Source of the DNA: a virus
Strand: one strand, 5' to 3'
Virus record (IMG/VR): IMGVR_UViG_3300036820_000030
Coordinates: 1 to 45,176 of that record
Length of the DNA: 45,176 nucleotides
Of this stretch, positions 40,622-45,176 are shown piece after piece (position 1 is the first letter of the stretch; every line of letters begins with the position of its first letter). The notes beneath the pieces were generated by a model. The model was not told the origin of the DNA. It searched no databases and worked only from the letters and a program-made list of their open reading frames with translations. Both the position numbers and the translations under genes were made by a program.

Positions 40622-40662
40622 CGTCCGCATAGCGCGATCTAGGGGTGCCTGGGTGGTAACTC

Positions 40663-42612
40663 TCACGATCCAGATCCAGGTTGCGATTCTTGGGAAGATC
40701 TGGACCCGAGACTGGCCAGGTTGAGCTCGGTCTCACCGGCCCCGACCCACCCGAATCCGGCGGCCCAGTGGCCGCGCTGCGCAGGATCATCCGGCGCGTA
40801 GTGCTCGCCCCAGAGCGCCACGATGTCCTGCTCCACGTTCAGCGGGCAGTCGAACAGCGTGAGCTCCGTCATGGTCTCCTCGATGATCTTGGCCGCGAAC
40901 TCCACGACCTCGTCGCGCGCCTCGCAGATGATCTCGTCGTGGACGGGCAGCAGGACCTGGGCGTCGGCGTGCGTGAGCCCGGCCGCCTCCAGCGCGTCTG
41001 CGACCTGTACGATCTTGAGCTTCAGGACGTCGGCCGTGGCGCTCGAGGAGCACAGGTAGTTGACCGACGTCGTGGCGACCTTGTCCTTGTCGACCGGCAG
41101 CCGCCGGCCGAGGACCGTGTAGATGTAGCCGACGTCCTCATTGCGCTGGCGCTCACGGACGGTGTTGATGCAGGCGGCCTGGAACGTGCTGATCTCCGGG
41201 AACATCGCGTGGTACTTCTCGAGGAAGGCGTCGACGACGTGGACCGGCACCCCAGCGTGGGTGGCCATCTTGTCCGGGCCAGCGCCGTACAGGTTGGCGT
41301 AGGCGACGTTCTTGGCGATCGCTCGCTGCTTCGGAGTCACCTGCTCCATCGGCACGTCGTAGGCCAGCGACGCCGTCCAGCGATGCAGGTCCTCCCCCCG
41401 CGCGAACGCGGCGACCATCGGCCAGCACTTCGCGTATGACGCCAGGACGCGCTGCTCCATGGTCATGTAGTCCGTGAGGATCAGCTTGTGGCCCTCGCGC
41501 GCACGGAAGGCGTCCCGGATCTCCCGACCGCGCGGGAGCGTCTGGAGCGCGGGCTCGGTGATCGACATGCGGCCGTGGCGCGCGCCGACCGGCTTGATGT
41601 TGCAGCGGACGATCCCGTCCACGTTCTCCCGGAGCAGCGGCCGCAGGTAGTGCGTGCAGAGCCGCGTCAGCTTCCGCCAGTCTCGCAGGGGCTTGATGAT
41701 CGTCGAGTCGTCCGGGTAGGTCCTGGCGTACCAGTCTAGCGCCTTGTCGTCGAACGTCAGCGTCCCCTCGGTGCCGTCCGGGTTCTTGCGCCGCGGCCAG
41801 CCCGAGTCGAACGATCCGCGTCCGCCGGCGCGGTCCCAGAGGACGCGCAGGTAGGCCTGGAGCTGGGCGTCCTTGCCGGGGTCGATGTCGGCCCCGTCCC
41901 GGATCACGGCCTTCAGGTGTTCCAACTCGACCTCGTACTCGGCCAGCTTGCGGTCGCAGTACGGGACGTCGATCTCCATCCCGCGCAGCCGCGAGTCCGT
42001 CAGCACGTGGATGCAGGCCATCTCCACGTCGTAGACGCGCCGGTACGGCTGGACCTCGTCCCAGATCGTCTCGGCCAGCGCGGCCGTGATGCAGGTGTCC
42101 ATGGCGCTGTACGACCAGTAGGCCGGGTGCTCGATCGGGATCGTCTTCCAGTCCCAGCCGTTGTCGGCGTAGACCTGCTTGAGCGCCTCCTCACCGGCCG
42201 ACGCGCGCGTGTCGACGCGCCGGCGCGCCATCGCCTTCAGCCCGATCCCGTAGCGGGGTTCCAGCAGGTGCGCCATGATCATCGTGTCGTGCGTCTGCTC
42301 CCGGCGTGGGCGTATGCCCTCGCGCGCCAGCATACCGAGGTCGAACGGTGAGTTGTGGAAGACCACGCGGCCGTCATACGCGGGGAGCAGGTCGCGCAGC
42401 GCGCCGCTCCACCCGTCCCACGACGCCGCCCAGCCGTGGCGGAGGTCACCGAACTGCCAGAGCCGGATTCGGTCCCGCCCCAGGTTCAGGCCCTCGGTCT
42501 CCACGTCACAGCCCAGCCACTCGCGTCGTTCGCCCAGCCACGACCGCATGTCGAGGAGGTCGTCGATGCTCTCGATCAGGTGGAGTTGGCAGTCGTCCGC
42601 GAGTTGGGTCAC
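40663..42612 (-). CDS. Family A DNA polymerase with 3'-5' exonuclease
   Basis: 649 residues from GTG 42612 (GTGA overlap). Exonuclease: GCDVETEGLN with Asp 36 and Glu 38, FHNSPFDLGML, and YSAMDTCI. Polymerase: motif A LTDYMTMEQRVLA, motif B RAIAKNVAYANLYGAG, motif C LPVHDEII. The motif A residue after Asp-Tyr is Met rather than Ser and the O-helix has Tyr in YANLYG, as in several phage PolA proteins. It lacks a 5' nuclease domain. It is the main replicative polymerase candidate; no primase-helicase is obvious in the window, so initiation must rely on the host or on an unrecognised gene. Confidence 0.95.
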   Translation of the reverse strand: MTQLADDCQLHLIESIDDLLDMRSWLGERREWLGCDVETEGLNLGRDRIRLWQFGDLRHGWAASWDGWSGALRDLLPAYDGRVVFHNSPFDLGMLAREGIRPRREQTHDTMIMAHLLEPRYGIGLKAMARRRVDTRASAGEEALKQVYADNGWDWKTIPIEHPAYWSYSAMDTCITAALAETIWDEVQPYRRVYDVEMACIHVLTDSRLRGMEIDVPYCDRKLAEYEVELEHLKAVIRDGADIDPGKDAQLQAYLRVLWDRAGGRGSFDSGWPRRKNPDGTEGTLTFDDKALDWYARTYPDDSTIIKPLRDWRKLTRLCTHYLRPLLRENVDGIVRCNIKPVGARHGRMSITEPALQTLPRGREIRDAFRAREGHKLILTDYMTMEQRVLASYAKCWPMVAAFARGEDLHRWTASLAYDVPMEQVTPKQRAIAKNVAYANLYGAGPDKMATHAGVPVHVVDAFLEKYHAMFPEISTFQAACINTVRERQRNEDVGYIYTVLGRRLPVDKDKVATTSVNYLCSSSATADVLKLKIVQVADALEAAGLTHADAQVLLPVHDEIICEARDEVVEFAAKIIEETMTELTLFDCPLNVEQDIVALWGEHYAPDDPAQRGHWAAGFGWVGAGETELNLASLGSRSSQESQPGSGS

Positions 42613-42806
42613 AGTCCGGCGGTTCTCCGTGAGCCGACGTAGCAGAGCTCGGTGCGCTGGGCGTAGCACTCGATCGCGCAGCCGATCTCGGCGTCGTTGT
42701 CGAGGCTCACGCGGTAGCCGAAGTCGTCGTAGCCAACGATCGCCCCGACCTTGCGGCGCCAGGGGTGGTCGCGCCCGATGATGCGGACGCGGTCTCCGAT
42801 CTCCAC
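42609..42806 (-). CDS. Small SH3-like protein
   Basis: 65 residues, GTG start. IGDRVRIIGRDHP, VGAIVGYDDFGYRVSLD and ELCYVGS form a short all-beta pattern of the KOW/SH3-like type seen in tiny phage proteins. Overlaps the polymerase start. Role unknown. Confidence 0.65.
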   Translation of the reverse strand: MEIGDRVRIIGRDHPWRRKVGAIVGYDDFGYRVSLDNDAEIGCAIECYAQRTELCYVGSRRTAGL

Positions 42807-42807
42807 G

Positions 42808-43254
42808 TCAGTCGCCGACGTACGGCTCGTCCGCGCCCAGGTCGGCGGCCGGAGCGGCCAGCACGGCCACGCGGCGCAGCGCCGAGTCGGTCTCCTCCCG
42901 CTCGGCGTCCTGGGCCTTGGTCGGCTCGATCACGGTCGGCGTCAGATCGTCGATGAAGGTCCCGGCGTCGATCGCCGCGAGCAGCACGTGGACGTTGGCG
43001 CCGATGTGGGCGAGGTGGTTCAGCCCGGTGTCGGGCGCGCACTCCTCGCCCTTGAGCCAGGCGCCGATGTGGCGCCTGATCGCCGCGCCGTACACGGACG
43101 CGCGCACGGGAGCGACGACGAAGTTCCGGCGACCGTACTTATCACGTCCCGTGGCGAGGGCCCGGGAGATCTGCTCATCTGCTGCGAGCTCCAGCAGGTC
43201 GAGAGGCGCGCGCCCCTCGGTCAGGGCTGCGGCGTCTTTCGGGTTCAGATCCAA
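42808..43254 (-). CDS. DUF5664-type (dATP/dGTP diphosphohydrolase-like) protein
   Basis: 148 residues if TTG 43254 is used, preferred because GGAGG lies five bases upstream; a GTG at 43296 has no such site. LNPKDAA, ISRALATGRDKYGRRNF and RRHIGAWLKGEE, then GLNHLAHIGANVHVLLAAID, fit a family common in phages (DUF5664) related to MazG-type diphosphohydrolases. The C-terminal 45 residues are Glu/Ala-rich. First gene of the long reverse operon, hence probably early. Likely adjusts the dNTP pool. Confidence 0.82.
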   Translation of the reverse strand: MDLNPKDAAALTEGRAPLDLLELAADEQISRALATGRDKYGRRNFVVAPVRASVYGAAIRRHIGAWLKGEECAPDTGLNHLAHIGANVHVLLAAIDAGTFIDDLTPTVIEPTKAQDAEREETDSALRRVAVLAAPAADLGADEPYVGD

Positions 43255-43340
43255 CGGTCCCTCCAGGTCGAAGTTGGAGCGCGAGCAACCGGCCACAGGA
43301 GGAGAAGAGGGACCGTGGCCGCGAGGCTCGCGCTTCAGTC

Positions 43341-43370
43341 AGTATACACCACGGCTTTAGGCCGGGCCTA
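43341..43370 (-). promoter_or_regulatory. Candidate promoter and operator of the long reverse operon
   Basis: Reverse-strand TATACT (43341-43346) preceded by TG is a good -10. The -35 position has no consensus; instead a 13-base palindrome TAGGCC-G-GGCCTA (43358-43370) lies there, overlapping the stop of the GH16 gene. This suggests activator or repressor control. The leader to TTG 43254 is about 80 bases. The promoter would read all genes to 25226. Confidence 0.5.
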
Positions 43371-44384
43371 CGAGGCGCCGTAGACGCGCACCCAGTCGAC
43401 CAGCATCGTGGCGGGGAACTGGGTCTGTGGCGTCGGGTTGCCGGCCCAGCCTCCGACCGTGAGGTCGAGGAGGATCTCGTACGATCCGAGCGAGGGGTTC
43501 CACGTGTCACCGGCCGGGATCATGCTCGACGTCACCTCTCCGACGTCGTTCCCGTCGACGGTCCACGTGATCGAGGTCGGCGTCCAGATCACGCCGTAGG
43601 TGTGGAAGCCCGTGGTGATCCCCGGCACGGCCGACTCGCTCTCCCACTCCTGGGAGTCGTTCGGATCCTGGGTCGTCCCGTGCAGCGTGTAGTAGGCATC
43701 GGTCGGCAGCGGCCCGAACGCGGGCGTCTCGACGACGTCGATCTCGCCGCACTCGACGCACTGGCCGGCGTTCTGCTCGGCCTCCTGGTAGAGCCAGAAC
43801 CCGCCCCAGAGCCCCTGACCGGGCGGCATCTGGATCGAGGCCTCGATCTCGCCGTACTGGTACTGCGCCACGGTCGAGAGCTGGGCGGACGAGTATCCGC
43901 CGGCGCCGGACGTGGCGACGATCGCCAGGTGCCCCTCGCCGTCGAGGTGGGCGTTCGCCGTGTCCGACGTGGACTGCGAGCAGCCGGGATCGTTGCACGA
44001 CGGGCCGACGTCGTAGGTCCAGGCGGAGTCGGCGCGCGACCCGGCCGGCCCGGTGAAGTCGTCGCTCCACTCCAGCGTGTACGTGGGCGTGGGAGCCGCG
44101 GGCGGCACGACCGGCGCAGGCGCAGGCGTCGGGGAGGGCGCAGGCGCGGGTGCAGGCGCGGGCGCCGTGACCTTCTTGGCTGGCTTCGGCTTCGGCTTCG
44201 GCTTCGGCTTCGGCTTCTTGATGCAGACCCACACCTTGCGTCCGTGGCGCTTCTCGTGGCGCAGAACGTGTCCGCGCCTACAGTGGGGCTTCCGTGGCGC
44301 GGCGTGCGCGGCGGCCACGACGTCGGCGCTGAGCACGATGACGAGCAGCACGAGCAGGATCCTGATGACGTGCGAGCGGCTCAC
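43368..44384 (-). CDS. Secreted GH16 glycoside hydrolase
   Basis: 338 residues from GTG 44384 (GTGA overlap). Signal peptide: Arg-containing start, hydrophobic core IRILLVLLVIVLSADVVAAA, likely cleavage after AHA (residue 28). Residues 35-57 have two Cys in a basic stretch (HCRRGHVLRHEKRHG, VCIKK), followed by Lys-Pro and Ala-Pro repeats to about 100. The rest is a GH16 jelly roll with the catalytic motif GEIDVVE: nucleophile Glu 214, Asp 216, acid/base Glu 219. Family members cut beta-1,3 or beta-1,3-1,4 glucans, agarose and similar polymers. A Sec-exported enzyme made during infection is unusual for a phage; it may degrade host extracellular polysaccharide at release or during lysogeny. Confidence 0.9.
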   Translation of the reverse strand: MSRSHVIRILLVLLVIVLSADVVAAAHAAPRKPHCRRGHVLRHEKRHGRKVWVCIKKPKPKPKPKPKPAKKVTAPAPAPAPAPSPTPAPAPVVPPAAPTPTYTLEWSDDFTGPAGSRADSAWTYDVGPSCNDPGCSQSTSDTANAHLDGEGHLAIVATSGAGGYSSAQLSTVAQYQYGEIEASIQMPPGQGLWGGFWLYQEAEQNAGQCVECGEIDVVETPAFGPLPTDAYYTLHGTTQDPNDSQEWESESAVPGITTGFHTYGVIWTPTSITWTVDGNDVGEVTSSMIPAGDTWNPSLGSYEILLDLTVGGWAGNPTPQTQFPATMLVDWVRVYGAS

Positions 44385-44653
44385 AGCGCCTCGATCTCCT
44401 GCGACCCGCACTCCGGGCAGTAGTCGCGGCTGGCGTAGCCGGGCTCGCCGCCCGACGAGTAGGTCGGTCCGAGCGGACCGACGTACCCGCAGTCGAAGCC
44501 GATGCGGATGACGGCCAGCGGCGTGCCGCCCTCGTCGCGCTCGGAGACCTCGAGTCCCGTGCAGCGGTCGTCCGCGCAGTAGGTGTCGCACGTCTCGTCG
44601 AGACAGGTGAGGTGGGTCTCGACGAGACGTGCGTCGTAGGTCGTGTCCCTCAT
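44381..44653 (-). CDS. Cys-rich small protein
   Basis: 90 residues, ATG overlapping the upstream stop (ATGA). Cys pattern: TCLDETCDTYCADDRCTG in the N-terminal part and DYCPECGSQE near the C-terminus, compatible with one or two zinc sites. Co-operonic with the GH16 gene. Function unknown. Confidence 0.68.
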   Translation of the reverse strand: MRDTTYDARLVETHLTCLDETCDTYCADDRCTGLEVSERDEGGTPLAVIRIGFDCGYVGPLGPTYSSGGEPGYASRDYCPECGSQEIEAL

Positions 44654-44847
44654 GACGCGGCTCCCCACGGTCCGCAGTGGAAGCAGCGGACCTGCTCACC
44701 GATGCGGGGAGCCGTGAAGTGGCGCGTCAGGCACGCGACGTGGTCGCACTCCTTTGCCTCCGGGGTCGACTCGACCGCGATGACGGTGCGGTAGGGCCCG
44801 CGCGGGTCTTGGGTTGGCGTCGGGTGCGGGGTTTCGGTGTTTTCCAT
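44650..44847 (-). CDS. Small zinc-ribbon-like protein, leaderless
   Basis: 65 residues from ATG 44847. ECDHVACLTRHF and VRCFHCG could bind one zinc. No ribosome site precedes the ATG; a promoter -10 lies seven bases upstream, so transcription probably starts at or next to the ATG. First gene of the GH16 unit. Function unknown. Confidence 0.65.
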   Translation of the reverse strand: MENTETPHPTPTQDPRGPYRTVIAVESTPEAKECDHVACLTRHFTAPRIGEQVRCFHCGPWGAAS

Positions 44848-44853
44848 GTGACC

Positions 44854-44881
44854 ACTGTAGCAGGATGGACGATGCACGCAA
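44854..44881 (-). promoter_or_regulatory. Promoter P3 giving a leaderless transcript
   Basis: Reverse strand: -35 TTGCGT (44876-44881), a 16-base spacer, extended -10 TGC then TACAGT (44854-44859). The expected start of transcription coincides with the ATG at 44847. The layout resembles P1 and P2 (TTGC at -35; TGC-TA at -10). Confidence 0.65.
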
Positions 44882-44916
44882 GCCGACTAAACGGACGTTC
44901 GCCCGCAGACATCAAT

Positions 44917-44949
44917 GAGGCCCGGATCCTCGTCCTGGATCCGGGCCTC
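44917..44949. terminator. Perfect 13-bp hairpin
   Basis: GAGGCCCGGATCC (44917-44929), loop of seven, GGATCCGGGCCTC (44937-44949). Could act as a terminator for forward transcripts entering from the right or as a structured RNA or DNA site. No T-run on the forward side. Confidence 0.65.
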
Positions 44950-45150
44950 CACACCGGCGGAAGTTGGGCTGGGACGCTTCCGCTGGCCCCCGCTATTCAC
45001 CCGTCGCGGGGTCTGGGATGGCGCCTTCCGGTTTCGCGTGCCTCCGTCCGCGTTACCGACGGAGGGGGCGAGTAGCAACGCCTGTCAAGCTATGGTGCCG
45101 GACGGGCCTCTGGAGATCTGGTTCCGAGGTCCTTCCGTCGACGATACTAG

Positions 45151-45176
45151 ATGGCCCTGGCCGGGGCGATCCTCCT
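45151..45176 (+). CDS. Possible 5' end of the gene that ends at 610 (if circular)
   Basis: ATG at 45151, directly preceded by an in-frame TAG, reads MALAGAIL and continues without a stop across the window end into base 1 in the frame that ends at 610. The joined protein would be 211 residues. No good ribosome site is visible, which tempers the call. Confidence 0.45.

Larger units (their letters stand above)
44848..45150. other. Non-coding region with several inverted repeats
   Basis: About 300 bases without a convincing gene. It holds P3, a perfect 13-bp hairpin (44917-44949), a 7-bp inverted repeat GCGGAAG/CTTCCGC (44957-44963 and 44977-44983) and an 8-bp one CCTCCGTC/GACGGAGG (45041-45048 and 45058-45065). 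It could contain an origin, a packaging site, an attachment site or a small RNA; the sequence alone does not decide. Confidence 0.6.

Noticed and set aside
13368-44216. Recurrent GGTGGTGTAT-like sequences as a possible dispersed regulatory motif (for example near 34440, 28742, 26585 and 39700)
   Set aside because: Most copies lie inside genes as ordinary codons or form ribosome sites; only the one at 43341-43350 stands in a gap.
44186-44216. GGCTTC tandem run as a functional DNA repeat
   Set aside because: It is the coding sequence of the Lys-Pro stalk of the GH16 protein; nothing suggests a separate role.
44872-45075. Possible forward gene of 67 codons in the right-hand non-coding region
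   Set aside because: No ribosome site, it runs through the perfect 13-bp hairpin, and its composition does not look like a protein.

Overview
The window is a GC-rich genome of a contractile-tailed bacteriophage (myovirus morphology), probably temperate or formerly temperate. It holds terminase, portal, HK97-type capsid, tail sheath, tail tube, tape measure, gp25-like and J-like baseplate genes, together with a replication block. High GC, frequent GTG and TTG starts and the style of the accessory proteins suggest an actinobacterial host, but that is inference. The first reading frame is open at base 2. Reading from the last bases of the window into the first supplies an in-frame ATG (45151) directly preceded by an in-frame stop, so the window may be a circularly closed, essentially complete genome of about 45.2 kb.

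Layout. (1) 1-3090: an end fragment of a beta-rich virion-like protein, then two reverse-strand inserts in a forward block: an ATP-dependent DNA ligase with a small partner, and a winged-helix-like protein. Each insert is driven by a near-identical promoter (TTGCT, 17 bp, TAA-R-CT). A CAU tRNA and two small forward genes lie between them. (2) 3088-25145, forward: candidate small terminase, large terminase, portal, scaffold, major capsid, head-tail connectors, sheath, tube, a frameshifted tail assembly chaperone pair, tape measure, LysM baseplate protein, a hub with two wall-lytic domains, a collagen-like spike/fibre fusion, a fibre, gp25, J, an I-like protein and two small genes. A strong bidirectional terminator ends it at 25171-25197. 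(3) 43254-25226, reverse: a very long operon of overlapping genes (ATGA, GTGA, TTGA, TGATG junctions). In transcription order it encodes a nucleotide-pool enzyme, a family A DNA polymerase, a tyrosine recombinase, a tandem ParB-domain protein coupled to a TET-associated-type glycosyltransferase, a MazG-like protein, a RuvC-like resolvase, a SNF2 helicase, a HAD nucleotidase, a PD-(D/E)XK nuclease, a Sak4-like ATPase, an SSB-like protein, a phosphoesterase, RtcB, a second nucleotidyl ligase and small membrane/DNA-binding proteins. (4) 44847-43368, reverse: a short operon with two small Cys-rich proteins and a secreted GH16 glycoside hydrolase. Its promoter places the start of transcription at the first ATG (leaderless). 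(5) 44848-45150 is non-coding and rich in inverted repeats.

How it fits together: the reverse operon supplies DNA replication, recombination (nuclease, annealing ATPase, SSB, resolvase), nucleotide control, possible DNA base modification and RNA repair; the forward operon builds the particle. The most unusual points are one small beta module inserted in four different virion proteins (capsid, connector, sheath, baseplate J), a peptide shared by the SSB-like and ParB proteins through an identical 24-nt DNA stretch, two RNA-ligase-type enzymes plus an odd tRNA, and a secreted GH16 enzyme.
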